The notes: generated by a model not told the origin, from the letters alone. Shown: positions 53,697 to 63,247, numbered from the stretch's first letter. The stretch is DNA of 64,000 nt from Thiodiazotropha sp040506705 (GCA_040506705.1 JBEVWG010000016.1:62001-126000); one strand, 5' to 3'. A program made the numbers and translations.

Positions 53697-55499
53697 CTAA
53701 TCGTTTACCACATAAACGGGAGATAGGGAAACACCGCCACCAGGTGTAGTGACCTTGAGTTGCAGCCCACCTACCTCGTCTCCAGCCTCCTCGTTAAGCG
53801 AAGGCGTCAGTAATACAGAAAACTCTGTGACACCTAGTGCATCCCCATCTCTGGCATCGTAATTTGTATTTGGTACGGTAAACGAAGAATCACCACCAAC
53901 CTCACCATTCGATATTAAAAATTCAACAGATGTTCCAAGCGGCATTACCTGCCCGTTACCTTGTCCTATCACTCTGAAGCTAACCAATACCGAACCACCA
54001 GTGGGAATATTTATCTCTCCACCTGTTACACCTGAAAGGTTAGTAATCGTGGCAAAAGATTCAGCCATTACCATAACTAATGAATCACGTACATTGATGT
54101 TCTTTTCATCGCTACATGTAGGCGTTGAAATTGGTGTAACACCATAACAAACCCCAGGATCTTCACCTGCCGCTACAGCTTGTTCGGCTTCAGTTACAGC
54201 ACTGGTATCACAGCAGAGCGCGCCGTTGTAGTTAGGATCAACACTAGAATCGTCGTAGACGCCATTAGCATTAAAATCAACAAATTCTTCAAGTACAGGG
54301 TCTCTCACTCCATTTTCATCATCATCCCTGAATGCTTCAGGTATATTGGCAAAAGCTGTATCACCGAAATCCAGTACGCCATTACCGTTCGCATCAATAA
54401 ATGACTCTTCCCCAAGCATACTAGCCAGAATAGTAATCCGACCTTCAGAAGACCTGGGGTTGGAACTTGTCCAGTTTACTGAACATGCACCATCGAGGAT
54501 CTCACATTGAGACTGGATCTGACCACCCTCAGTAGTGAAATAGACTGCAGTGCCATCAGGAACCGGATTATTGAAGTGATCAGCAGCATGTACGGTTAAA
54601 CCCACCGTCACTCCATCAACCCTCCATGCCTCTGGATTTAATTCTTCTGTACTCAAGGAGATACTGTTTTGATCCGAAACCCCTGTAGAAATGATCAACC
54701 CATCGGATTGAGTAGAGATCAGAGGATTGGAAGCGAGCGTTGCTACCACACGAACTGCCGTCGGAACCGTGCCTGATCTAACATCAGTAGTAACCAAACC
54801 ATTGGTATCACTAGTGGCCAATTCACCACCCGATGGTATAGCCGTACCACCAATAGTTGTACTTAGTGTAAAATTAACCTTTTGTTGGGAAACAGGGTTA
54901 CCATTTTGATCGCTCACCAGGAAGGTGACTCTTGAAACCTCGGTTAATCCTACACCTCGCAACCCTATCAGTCTTGGCTCAACTGACACAAACTCCATTG
55001 AGCCAATTTCAGCAGCCTGGACATTAACCACTGCGGTTGCAGAAGAAGTATTACCATTAACTGTTACAGTGGCTCTTATCGTGTCAGTGCCGGAGCAACC
55101 GGTTGCCACATAAGTAGTCGTTACAACACCGCTGCTTGCTTCAACTGGGGATTCGATAGTCGCTAAATTTGTTGCTTGGCATGTCGAAGCGAATGTCACT
55201 GATGCACTATCTTGATAGAGGTTACCATCAGCATCTGCCAAGGTTGCAGATACCGAAGTCTGTCCCCCTGCGGAGAGAGAGCTGACGGCAAGCGCCAAAA
55301 CACCTGAGTTAAAACTGCTACCAGACCCACTACCTATTGTGATAGCAGCAGAGTCGGCCCCGACATCATCGATTGTATCGTCGGCCCCACCCGTCGTGCT
55401 GCCACTGTCATCCCAAGGCGTCTCAGCATCACCACCACCGCATGCGGAAAGCAGGAACATAAGAATAAAAGGGGTGACAAAGCGGGCTAAACCTGACAT
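53697..55499 (-). CDS. Ig-like-domain surface lipoprotein with calcium-type loops
   Basis: 600 residues. Lipobox FLLSACGGG near residue 20, then tandem bacterial Ig-like beta domains (about 60-370 and 480-600). Between about 360 and 440 are four Asp/Asn-rich loops in a row: DANGNGVLD, DDDENGVRD, DFNANGVYD and DPNYNGALC. Their spacing is like EF-hand or dockerin-type calcium loops. Several Cys appear in the same region (CCDTSA, CYG, C). GGAG 8 bases before ATG 55499 sets the start. Probably surface-displayed; ligand unknown. Confidence 0.75.
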   Translation of the reverse strand: MSGLARFVTPFILMFLLSACGGGDAETPWDDSGSTTGGADDTIDDVGADSAAITIGSGSGSSFNSGVLALAVSSLSAGGQTSVSATLADADGNLYQDSASVTFASTCQATNLATIESPVEASSGVVTTTYVATGCSGTDTIRATVTVNGNTSSATAVVNVQAAEIGSMEFVSVEPRLIGLRGVGLTEVSRVTFLVSDQNGNPVSQQKVNFTLSTTIGGTAIPSGGELATSDTNGLVTTDVRSGTVPTAVRVVATLASNPLISTQSDGLIISTGVSDQNSISLSTEELNPEAWRVDGVTVGLTVHAADHFNNPVPDGTAVYFTTEGGQIQSQCEILDGACSVNWTSSNPRSSEGRITILASMLGEESFIDANGNGVLDFGDTAFANIPEAFRDDDENGVRDPVLEEFVDFNANGVYDDSSVDPNYNGALCCDTSAVTEAEQAVAAGEDPGVCYGVTPISTPTCSDEKNINVRDSLVMVMAESFATITNLSGVTGGEINIPTGGSVLVSFRVIGQGNGQVMPLGTSVEFLISNGEVGGDSSFTVPNTNYDARDGDALGVTEFSVLLTPSLNEEAGDEVGGLQLKVTTPGGGVSLSPVYVVND

Positions 55500-55831
55500 G
55501 GCGAACTCCAAAATCCCATATGAAACAGTCCATTAAGGGAGGATACTTAGACTAATTTCTTAATAGTATACAAACACTCGACTATTGCAAGGAATTATAA
55601 GCAATCAAATGGCAATTTTTTCACCTTAATACAAACACAGGTCACGCTTTTGCATCAGGGATTGCAAGCCACTTAAATCACTCAATCCTCGGCTTCTACA
55701 TCATAGCGGCAGCATCAGTTAGCGCTTTAGAAAAAATCAAAACACCCCTAATGGGAATATATTTCCCATAGCGCCAATTTACCAACTGATTCAGGCTGAT
55801 TTCTCCTCTATACCTTCACAAGACACGAAGA
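55500..55831. other. Intergenic region upstream of the Ig-like lipoprotein gene
   Basis: No gene. Contains the minus-strand promoter listed separately and an inverted repeat ATGGGAA/TTCCCAT (55751-55757 and 55763-55769). The central spacer and GGGA...TCCC form resemble the dyad at 31549-31568. Confidence 0.5.
55563..55590 (-). promoter_or_regulatory. Candidate promoter of the Ig-like lipoprotein gene
   Basis: On minus TTGCAA (55585-55590), a 16-base spacer and TACTAT (55563-55568), about 65 bases before the start codon. Four of six matches in each hexamer. Confidence 0.4.
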
Positions 55832-56140
55832 TCAAACAGCCAATCTTTCAACCCTCTCCCCATTAATAAGATGGCGCTGCAGAATCTCATCAATATCCTC
55901 ACGATCTACATAGGTATACCAGACCGCATCGGGATAGATAACCATCACGGGCCCTAAATCGCAGCGATCAAGACAACCGGCTGTATTCACCCTGACCCCC
56001 CCAGGCCCATTCAGACCCACCTCCTTAACCTTCGACTTCAGATAGTCGCGCATCGATTTTGCACCGTGATCTCCACAGCAGGCACGTCCATCCTCTCGCT
56101 GATTGACACAGAAGAAAAGATGGTAGCGATAGTAGGACAT
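55832..56140 (-). CDS. Thioredoxin-like 2Fe-2S ferredoxin
   Basis: 102 residues: YRYHLFFCVNQREDGRACCG with a pair of Cys, then NTAGCLDRCDLGPVMVIYPD. The spacing Cys-(about 10)-Cys...Cys-x3-Cys fits the thioredoxin-fold 2Fe-2S ferredoxins (NuoE-like, COG3411). Partner and reaction unknown. Divergent from the GlcF-like gene. Confidence 0.85.
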   Translation of the reverse strand: MSYYRYHLFFCVNQREDGRACCGDHGAKSMRDYLKSKVKEVGLNGPGGVRVNTAGCLDRCDLGPVMVIYPDAVWYTYVDREDIDEILQRHLINGERVERLAV

Positions 56141-56378
56141 AGGGTGGCCTCGTCTATGTAATGAACACTATGACCTTTGAGTTCCACTCTAAAAGGCCAT
56201 AATCTCTTTGGGAATCTTAAGCGTTATTCGCTTCACAACCAAGTAAAGCAGATGAGATTGACCTATATCCACAATTTCTGACGCCTTCATCCCTATTTTC
56301 ATATAAATCTGTAAGTCGTCTCCAACTCTCACGAAAATTCAGGTAAAATGGTGATCTTTCCCTATAACTCTACCCATT

Positions 56379-57575
56379 GTGACACCAGAAGACCTGCTTG
56401 CTGAAGCAGACCGTTGCGTAAAATGCGGTCTCTGCCTACCTGTATGCCCTACCTATCGCCTGCTGGCCAGCGAGGCTGATTCTCCCCGCGGCAGGATCAG
56501 TCTGATTCAGGCATTGGTCAGAGAGGAGATCGATCTCCATTCGAATATCGAAATACATCTTGATCGATGCCTCAGTTGTCGCGCCTGTGAATCCGCATGC
56601 CCATCCGGCGTTCGTTACGGCAAACTGCTGGATACCAGCCGGGAAGTGATCACGACAAAACACCACCACAGATATCTGCTGAAATCTGTTATCGATCAAT
56701 TATCCAGTGTCAGACGCATTAACATTTGGAATAGAGTTTTCCAGATATTTCGCCGCTCCGGGTTGGTTGCTCTGGCAAGTTACCTGCCTCTACCACGAAT
56801 TCGTCGACTGCTCTCTATTGCCGATCATCTACCATCAAAACCCAGCCATCGAGCCGGTTTTTACCCCGCATCAAAGCCCACAGGCCGGAGTGTTCAGTTG
56901 TTTACTGGTTGTGTGGGGTCTCAAGTTGAAGATAGATTGATCCAGAGCACTCTACAGATATTGAGCAGGCTTGGTTACGCAGTTGACATACCTGTAGAAG
57001 ACTCTTGCTGTGGCGCACTCCACCGCCACAATGGCTATGCTGCCGATGCAGAGCAACACTGTGACACCGTCCGCCAGCAAACCCTAAGAAGCAGCGCACA
57101 ATATCTGCTAACCATAGCCACAGCTTGCCATCTTGAGCTTGATGAACAGAGCGCCAGCAATCTTCCTCTGATCTCAGTCACAGATCTTCTTCTACAACTG
57201 CCTGTTGGTGATTTTCCTCCCCTGAAACCACTACACAAAAAGGCCGCCATACACATACCCTGCTCGGCGCGCAGTGACCGGACTCGGGAGTTATTGAGTA
57301 AGATTCCTGACCTACAACTGTTTGAACTAGAGGAAAATGGTCTTTGCTGTGGTGCCGCCGGCAGTTACATGCTGACCCAACCAGAACTCTCATTGCGGCT
57401 CGGACAGGCTAAAATCGACAGTTTGAAAGCCTCTGGCGCTGACCTCCTGATCACTACCAATACTGGCTGCGCCATGCAGTTTCGTCAACTGATCAAGGAG
57501 GCAGATCTCTCAATTGAAGTTTTTCACCCAATTGAATTGATTCTAAATCAGTGGAACGACAACCCGAAAGGATAA
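56379..57575 (+). CDS. GlcF-like iron-sulfur (Fe-S)-binding protein
   Basis: 398 residues. Two 4Fe-4S motifs, CVKCGLCLPVCPTYR and CLSCRACESACPSG (residues 12-75), then two CCG cysteine-rich domains: DSCCGALHRHNG and GLCCGAAGSYMLTQPE. That is the layout of the glycolate oxidase iron-sulfur subunit. GTG start. GlcD and GlcE flavoprotein genes do not accompany it here, so it could serve another quinone-linked oxidase; see findings. Cotranscription with coq7 (46 bases downstream) is plausible. Confidence 0.85.
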   Translation: MTPEDLLAEADRCVKCGLCLPVCPTYRLLASEADSPRGRISLIQALVREEIDLHSNIEIHLDRCLSCRACESACPSGVRYGKLLDTSREVITTKHHHRYLLKSVIDQLSSVRRINIWNRVFQIFRRSGLVALASYLPLPRIRRLLSIADHLPSKPSHRAGFYPASKPTGRSVQLFTGCVGSQVEDRLIQSTLQILSRLGYAVDIPVEDSCCGALHRHNGYAADAEQHCDTVRQQTLRSSAQYLLTIATACHLELDEQSASNLPLISVTDLLLQLPVGDFPPLKPLHKKAAIHIPCSARSDRTRELLSKIPDLQLFELEENGLCCGAAGSYMLTQPELSLRLGQAKIDSLKASGADLLITTNTGCAMQFRQLIKEADLSIEVFHPIELILNQWNDNPKG

Positions 57576-57621
57576 TCAAACAGGGTTGAACACACCCTGC
57601 AATTGACGCTATGGTTTGCTG

Positions 57622-58266
57622 ATGACTGAACGAAAATTCAAAATGACGGATCAACTGATGATCGGTCTGGATACCGCGGTGAGAACCCTGTTTGGCAGAC
57701 CTCAGGTCACTGAACGGAAGAATCCAGCAGATAAGCTCAAAGAAGCAGATCTGAGTGACCAGGAGCGGGATCTGACTGCTCGACTGATGCGTATCAACCA
57801 TACCGGTGAGGTATGCGCCCAAGCCCTCTACCAAGGCCAAGCCTTGACAGCCCGTCTGCCTGAGGTGAGAGAACGCATGGAGAGGGCCGCACAAGAGGAG
57901 AACGATCATCTTGCCTGGTGCGAGAATCGACTGCTTGAACTCGACAATCGAAAAAGCCTGCTGAACCCTTTCTGGTATGCCAGCTCATTCATGCTAGGCG
58001 CAGCCGCAGGAATCGCAGGAGACAAATGGAGTTTAGGTTTTGTTGCTGAAACCGAGCATCAGGTTGAATCCCACCTGGATGACCATATCAGTAGAATTCC
58101 ACCGCAAGACGAAAAAAGTCATGCTGTGCTGGAGCAGATGAAAATCGATGAAGCTCAGCATGCTGTGATGGCACTGGAAGCCGGTGGAGCCACGCTACCT
58201 CAGCCCATCAGGGCCGCCATGAAACTCACATCAAAAGTGATGACGAAATCGGTCTTCTACCTATAA
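57622..58266 (+). CDS. coq7: Demethoxyubiquinone hydroxylase Coq7
   Basis: Hydroxylates 2-polyprenyl-3-methyl-6-methoxy-benzoquinone in ubiquinone synthesis. 214 residues from ATG 57622 (TTG 57616 and ATG 57643 also in frame). Ferritin-like di-iron helices: MRINHTGEVCAQALY, EENDHLAWCE, GFVAETEHQVESHLDDH and DEAQHAVMALEAG supply the Glu and His ligands. Membrane-associated; it replaces UbiF in many bacteria. Confidence 0.95.
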   Translation: MTERKFKMTDQLMIGLDTAVRTLFGRPQVTERKNPADKLKEADLSDQERDLTARLMRINHTGEVCAQALYQGQALTARLPEVRERMERAAQEENDHLAWCENRLLELDNRKSLLNPFWYASSFMLGAAAGIAGDKWSLGFVAETEHQVESHLDDHISRIPPQDEKSHAVLEQMKIDEAQHAVMALEAGGATLPQPIRAAMKLTSKVMTKSVFYL

Positions 58267-58336
58267 ACAGGAGCGTCTTGCCGAAAACAGACTCTTTTTG
58301 AAACAATTCATTTGAAAAAAATTGGATCTCTTCGGT

Positions 58337-58492
58337 CTATCCAGCCTTAGCCTGAGAAACTTCACTGTGAACAACCTCATGCCGATCGATGGCGCTGACC
58401 TGGACAGCCAGTGTCAACCCAAAGCCAATCATGACCAACACCACCACCACGGCAAAGAAATCCGGTTTATGATGTGGATGCTGTCTATTCAT
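58337..58492 (-). CDS. Small single-pass membrane protein, 51 residues
   Basis: An open frame MNRQHPHHKPDFFAVVVVLV, then MIGFGLTLAVQVSAIDRH and a short polar tail ending AKAG. It has a His-rich N-terminus and one helix of about 22 hydrophobic residues, the form of a real small membrane protein. Weak AAGAG-type ribosome-binding site just before the ATG. It sits alone between coq7 and the ankyrin gene. Function unknown. Confidence 0.55.
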   Translation of the reverse strand: MNRQHPHHKPDFFAVVVVLVMIGFGLTLAVQVSAIDRHEVVHSEVSQAKAG

Positions 58493-58622
58493 ATCTCTTA
58501 CTTTCTCAATCAATGACTTACTATTAATTATTCGTGTACATTACAATGTTTACTTTGACATTCATCACGTTGTTGCACCCGAATAAACCAAATACCTTCC
58601 TTTGTGATATCAACTCACAAGA

Positions 58623-59093
58623 TTACTTCTGATCTTTAGCCGCACTTTCTGTTGCACCCATTTCACTCAGCAGAGCTGACACTTGAGTATGTTTTCCCCG
58701 ATTAGCCAGTCCCAGCGGGGTATTGCCAGCCTGATCTGCTGCATTGACATCAGCACCGCGCTGAATCAACAACCTAACCACCTCCAGATGACCGAATGCT
58801 GCCGCATCAATTAGCGGGGTCTGGCCAGATTTATCAGCCAAATTCACATCAGCACCCGCGGCTAACAAAGCACGCACCGTCTGCAGGTTTCCATTAAAAG
58901 CCGCTATATGCAGAGCAGATCGACCGGAAGGGTTAGTACTATTCGCATCAACCCCTTGGGATAGCAGATCATTGACCCGCTCCACTTGCCCCAACGTTCC
59001 AGCCGCAAGCAGAGCCTGAGCCTCTGAGGTAAGCTCAGCAGACATACCCATTTGGGTGACGAGCAACATCAATATCAATAAACCCACTCTCAT
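58623..59093 (-). CDS. Secreted ankyrin-repeat protein
   Basis: 156 residues. The ATG at 59093 gives a signal peptide (MRVGLLILMLLVTQMGMSA); the frame's earlier codons do not. Three to four ankyrin repeats follow (about 45-150; SGRSALHIAAFNGNLQTVRALLAAGADVN..., SGQTPLIDAAAFGHLEVVRLLI, AGNTPLGLANRG), so a periplasmic protein-binding role is likely. Partner unknown. Confidence 0.83.
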   Translation of the reverse strand: MRVGLLILMLLVTQMGMSAELTSEAQALLAAGTLGQVERVNDLLSQGVDANSTNPSGRSALHIAAFNGNLQTVRALLAAGADVNLADKSGQTPLIDAAAFGHLEVVRLLIQRGADVNAADQAGNTPLGLANRGKHTQVSALLSEMGATESAAKDQK

Positions 59094-59609
59094 TTGAGTC
59101 AAATTCCTATCACATTCCCTGCAAACCATATCGGCATCCGAATTTATTTCTTGAAATGTCATGCATGAACCACTGATTTTTTCCAGCAGACAACGCCAAG
59201 CCAGTGATCGACGCCATTTGCACAGGCTATCTTGTGGTAGTATTAACCCGGCACCTTGAATAGCCTTGTTCAGGTAATATTCTGCTCATTACAGCAAACC
59301 TGAACCAATCTCATGGAAATAGACCCAACTCTTTGAAGAGGCTATTGAACAATAATCTTTCTCCCACTAGCCGTTGCACTCCCCTCTGCGCCTCAGTAAT
59401 CTTTAACCTGAAACAGTGGGTTCATGATGGAAGCAGAGTGTCAGACCTTGGTTTTCAGGTATGGGAGAATAACCTTAGCTTCATCCATAGTTTGAGCGGT
59501 TTTTTTAACTTCAGGAGTAGACAACTTGCGCAATGAGCCAGCTTAGTCCAGCAGATTCAGGTTTTATCCTTTGCAGTACCAAAATAAATAACGGCCAGGT
59601 TTGAGAAAA
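59094..59609. other. Intergenic region between the ankyrin gene and apaG
   Basis: About 515 bases with no supported gene; a 67-codon frame at 59333-59536 lacks any motif or good start. An interrupted dyad GTTCAGGT/ACCTGAAC (59268-59275 and 59298-59305) lies inside. Promoters for apaG and the ankyrin gene probably occur here but I cannot pinpoint them. Confidence 0.45.
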
Positions 59610-59993
59610 ATGGAAGAGGAAACGAAGCACGATATCGAAGTTCAGGTTGAGACTCGATACATCGAATCTCAATCACTACCCAAGGAACAGAGGTATGTCT
59701 TTTCCTATACGGTAACCATTCGCAACGAAGGTGACTCTTCGGCGCGATTGATGAATCGTCACTGGATCATTACAGATGCCAATGGCAAGACTCAGGAAGT
59801 CCGGGGTGAAGGGGTAGTTGGTGAGCAACCTCATCTCAATCCAGGAGAGACTTTTCGCTACACAAGCGGTACTGTACTCGACACGCCTGTCGGCAGCATG
59901 CAGGGAAGCTATGACATGATCGATGCACAAGGCAACCATTTCGACGCCTTAATCCCTGCCTTTTCACTTGCACGTCCAGGCAGCCTGCATTGA
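59610..59993 (+). CDS. apaG: ApaG (DUF525) protein
   Basis: 127 residues, a fibronectin-III-like fold with YTVTIRNEGDSSARLMNRHWIITDANGKTQEVRGEGVVGEQPHLNPGETFRYTSGT as the signature. The ATG at 59610 follows a weak AGG. Often linked with apaH; the role in metal tolerance noted for enteric ApaG is unproven here. A 114-base gap separates it from apaH. Confidence 0.93.
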   Translation: MEEETKHDIEVQVETRYIESQSLPKEQRYVFSYTVTIRNEGDSSARLMNRHWIITDANGKTQEVRGEGVVGEQPHLNPGETFRYTSGTVLDTPVGSMQGSYDMIDAQGNHFDALIPAFSLARPGSLH

Positions 59994-60107
59994 TCCAATC
60001 AGAAATATCTCTATCCACTAGTCAAACATGTAGTTTCATATAAACAGACGCACTGAACTCACTATTACACCACCAGTCAAACCACTAATAAAAAATAAAA
60101 GTTAACT

Positions 60108-60938
60108 ATGGCTATTTATGCAATTGGGGATGTACAGGGTTGTTATGATGAGCTTCAGCGTTTGTTGGAGCTGATACATTTTGATCCCGCCAAAGATAAA
60201 CTCTGGTTTGCCGGAGACCTGGTCAATAGAGGTCCTAAATCACTTCAGGTTCTCCGTTTCATCAAATCTCTTGGGAGTCGTGCAGTTTCAGTTTTAGGCA
60301 ATCATGACCTGCATCTTCTTGCGCTTTCTCAAGGCAATACCAGCCATCAGAAACATGGCAGCCTGGCAGAGATTCTCGATGCCCACGACAGCGGCGAGCT
60401 GATTGAGTGGTTACGTCATCGTCCGGTGATGTATCACCACCCCAAAAGGGGCTATAGCATGATTCATGCGGGATTACCGCCACAATGGGATCTCAACCGA
60501 GCATTAAAATGTGCTGCTGAACTTGAGTCGACTCTCAGGGGCCCGGGTTTTCATGACTACTGCCAAAACATGTATGGCAATAAACCTGACATCTGGAAAG
60601 AAGGTTTACGCGGCATAGAGAGATTACGCTTCATTACCAATTGTTTTACTCGTCTTAGATATTGCACTAAGGATGGCCATCTCGCGATGCGGGATAAAGG
60701 ACCGCCGGAACAACACCTTAACGGCTCAATTCCCTGGTATGCCATTGCTGGTAGAAAAACCAGAAATGACCGCATCCTGTTTGGTCACTGGTCTACCCTG
60801 GGTTACCGCCAAATCAACAATGTGTGGTCTCTGGATAGTGGCTGCTTTTGGGGTGGACAACTCACTGCACTTCGAATCAGGAGGCACAAGCCACCAAAAC
60901 CCTATCACCTGCCCTGCTCCTCCAGACGCAGCGGTTAA
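60108..60938 (+). CDS. apaH: Bis(5'-nucleosyl)-tetraphosphatase, symmetrical
   Basis: Cleaves Ap4A to two ADP. 276 residues with metallophosphatase motifs GDVQGC, GDLVNRGP, LGNHDLH and DSGCFWGGQLTAL. Converges with folA, 85 bases between stops. Confidence 0.95.
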   Translation: MAIYAIGDVQGCYDELQRLLELIHFDPAKDKLWFAGDLVNRGPKSLQVLRFIKSLGSRAVSVLGNHDLHLLALSQGNTSHQKHGSLAEILDAHDSGELIEWLRHRPVMYHHPKRGYSMIHAGLPPQWDLNRALKCAAELESTLRGPGFHDYCQNMYGNKPDIWKEGLRGIERLRFITNCFTRLRYCTKDGHLAMRDKGPPEQHLNGSIPWYAIAGRKTRNDRILFGHWSTLGYRQINNVWSLDSGCFWGGQLTALRIRRHKPPKPYHLPCSSRRSG

Positions 60939-61023
60939 ACCTGGAATCTGCAGTTGACTGTGGACTCCAAACTGAAGAGAGTCCATTCATTCAGACCCAG
61001 AAGAAAGAGCACTCCCCTAAAGT

Positions 61024-61518
61024 CTATTTACGCACCAGATTCACAAATGAATAGCTAAAGATGTTCTTTTCATCTGCAGGATGCTCATCTCGACTCTCCT
61101 CCCGCCATTGACTCCGTTCAATCTCAGGGAAATAAGCATCACCTTCCACATCAGCATCGACCAGTGTCAGATAGAGACGATCCGCTCTTGGCATCATCTC
61201 GGAATAGAGATGGCCACCCCCAACAATCATCACCTCAGGCACACCCGCCACTGCCGCCAAAGCTTCATCCACGGAGTGCACCACTTGACCACCAGGCGCC
61301 TGATAGTCTGGGTTTCGGGTTATAACGATATGCTGCCTGCCCGGTAGCAGACCCGGTAATGATTCCCAGGTATTTCGCCCCATCACTATCGGCTTCCCCA
61401 GGGTCAGGGACTTAAAGTGTTGCAGATCGGCGGGCAGGTGCCAGGGCAAGCGATTCTGGTGACCAATCACCCCATTCCGGGCCACTGCTGCAATAAGAGA
61501 GATTACGGACACTTGCAC
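61024..61518 (-). CDS. folA: Dihydrofolate reductase
   Basis: 164 residues with NGVIGHQNRLPWHLPADLQHF, the NADPH-binding VMGRNTWESL and IVGGGHLYSEMMP. Reduces dihydrofolate made by ThyA, whose gene lies 22 bases upstream on the same strand. Confidence 0.96.
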   Translation of the reverse strand: MQVSVISLIAAVARNGVIGHQNRLPWHLPADLQHFKSLTLGKPIVMGRNTWESLPGLLPGRQHIVITRNPDYQAPGGQVVHSVDEALAAVAGVPEVMIVGGGHLYSEMMPRADRLYLTLVDADVEGDAYFPEIERSQWREESRDEHPADEKNIFSYSFVNLVRK

Positions 61519-61540
61519 TCCTTATAATATGGACAAAATA

Positions 61541-62335
61541 TCAAACGGCTACCGGTGCCTTGATATGTGGATGCGGGTCGTAATCGGTTAATTCAAAATC
61601 CTCGAAGCGAAAAGCAAAAATATCCGTTACCTCTGGATTGATCGACATTCTGGGTAAATTTCTGGTTTCGCGGGCAAGCTGCAATTCTACTTGTTCGAGG
61701 TGATTGAGATAGAGATGAGCATCGCCAAATGTATGCACAAACTCCCCAGGCTTCAATCCTGTTACCTGAGCCATCATCATGGTCAGCAGTGCATATGAGG
61801 CGATATTAAACGGCACACCAAGAAAAATGTCCGCACTGCGCTGATAGAGCTGACAAGAGAGTCGCCCCTCCGCCACATAGAACTGAAATAAGCAGTGACA
61901 GGGGGGGAGCGCCATGGTGTCGACCTGCGCGGGATTCCACGCAGAGACAATCAGTCGCCGTGAGTCTGGATTCTGCTTGATCTGTTCAACCAGCTGACTG
62001 ATCTGATCGATATGTCCACCGTCAGGCGCCGGCCACGACCGCCATTGATAGCCATAAACAGGCCCAAGATCACCATTCTCATCTGCCCACTCATCCCAGA
62101 TTCTGACACCATTCTCCTTCAGGTAGCGGATATTGGTATCTCCCTGAAGAAACCACAATAATTCATGAATAATTGATCTCAGGTGGAGTTTTTTTGTGGT
62201 GAGCAGTGGAAAACCCTGCTGCAGATTAAACCTCATCTGATAGCCAAATATGCTTCGGGTACCAGTGCCTGTTCTATCTTCTTTGGTGGTACCGTTATCG
62301 CGCGCATGGCGCATAAGATCAAGGTACTGTTGCAT
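61541..62335 (-). CDS. thyA: Thymidylate synthase
   Basis: Makes dTMP from dUMP with methylene-tetrahydrofolate. The ATG at 62335 gives 264 residues, the E. coli length, starting MQQYLDLMRHARDNG. Catalytic Cys in LPPCHCLFQFYV and SYALLTMMMAQVTGL are intact. The frame runs 9 codons further to 62362 without family similarity. Confidence 0.97.
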   Translation of the reverse strand: MQQYLDLMRHARDNGTTKEDRTGTGTRSIFGYQMRFNLQQGFPLLTTKKLHLRSIIHELLWFLQGDTNIRYLKENGVRIWDEWADENGDLGPVYGYQWRSWPAPDGGHIDQISQLVEQIKQNPDSRRLIVSAWNPAQVDTMALPPCHCLFQFYVAEGRLSCQLYQRSADIFLGVPFNIASYALLTMMMAQVTGLKPGEFVHTFGDAHLYLNHLEQVELQLARETRNLPRMSINPEVTDIFAFRFEDFELTDYDPHPHIKAPVAV

Positions 62336-62392
62336 GCTATTGCCTAAAGGTCTGATTAACAACCGGCACCATAATCGGTTAGGTTCAGAGGT

Positions 62393-63247
62393 TCAAGCCT
62401 GGGAGCGGCTAACGATGGGTCTATAGGCCAGATAGAACAGCAGAATACCAAATAAAACCATAGGTAGACTCAATAACTGACCCATGGTCAACCAGCCAAA
62501 TGCCAGATAGCCGATATGTAGATCCGGCATGCGTACAAACTCAATGCCAAAGCGGAAAATACCGTAACAGATCAGAAATAGACCGGAAACCGCCATTCTT
62601 GGCCTTGCCTTGGAAGAAAAAATCCAAAGTATCAGAAACAGCAGCACGCCCTCCAGCAGGAACTCATAGAGTTGATTTGGATGTACAGGGGGAGAGTAAA
62701 CCGCATCGGGACTCAACCCCAGCCTGGCACAGAGATTATCTGCCTCGATACAAGGTACCCGCATCCCCCATGGGAGATTGGTTGCGCCACCCCATAGTTC
62801 AGCATTGATAAAATTACCCAGACGCCCGGCACCCAGACCAATGGTCACCAACGGTGCAATAAAATCAGTTGCATCAAAATAAGTACGCCCCTCTTTATGG
62901 GCAAAAAACCACATCGCTAACAAAACACCAACCAGGCCGCCATGAAAGGCCATACCGCCTTCCCAAACCATGAAAATTATGAGCGGGTTTCCTAAAAAAC
63001 TCTCTAAATCATAGAACAGGAGGTAACCGACTCGCCCACCCAATACAACCCCAAGCACGATGTAGAAGACGATGTCGTCCACCTGAGGCGCACTCCAGAC
63101 AATGCCAGGCTTACCCACGCGCACCCGCCCGAGCCACCACCCCCCAAAGAAGCCGATGATATACATTACGCCATACCAATAGATATTGACTGACCCCAGG
63201 GTCAGTAGCACAGGTTCAATGTCGGGGTAGGTCAGCATGGCAGGCAT
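62393..63247 (-). CDS. lgt: Prolipoprotein diacylglyceryl transferase
   Basis: Attaches diacylglycerol to the lipobox cysteine of prolipoproteins. 284 residues, seven membrane segments, signature GRLGNFINAELWGG near residue 145 and HGGLVG. Either the first Met or the Met three codons later could be the start. Serves the many lipoproteins in this window. Confidence 0.95.
   Translation of the reverse strand: MPAMLTYPDIEPVLLTLGSVNIYWYGVMYIIGFFGGWWLGRVRVGKPGIVWSAPQVDDIVFYIVLGVVLGGRVGYLLFYDLESFLGNPLIIFMVWEGGMAFHGGLVGVLLAMWFFAHKEGRTYFDATDFIAPLVTIGLGAGRLGNFINAELWGGATNLPWGMRVPCIEADNLCARLGLSPDAVYSPPVHPNQLYEFLLEGVLLFLILWIFSSKARPRMAVSGLFLICYGIFRFGIEFVRMPDLHIGYLAFGWLTMGQLLSLPMVLFGILLFYLAYRPIVSRSQA

Noticed and set aside
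59333..59536. 67-residue plus frame before apaG
   Set aside because: No motif, poor start context and no ribosome-binding site; treated as non-coding.
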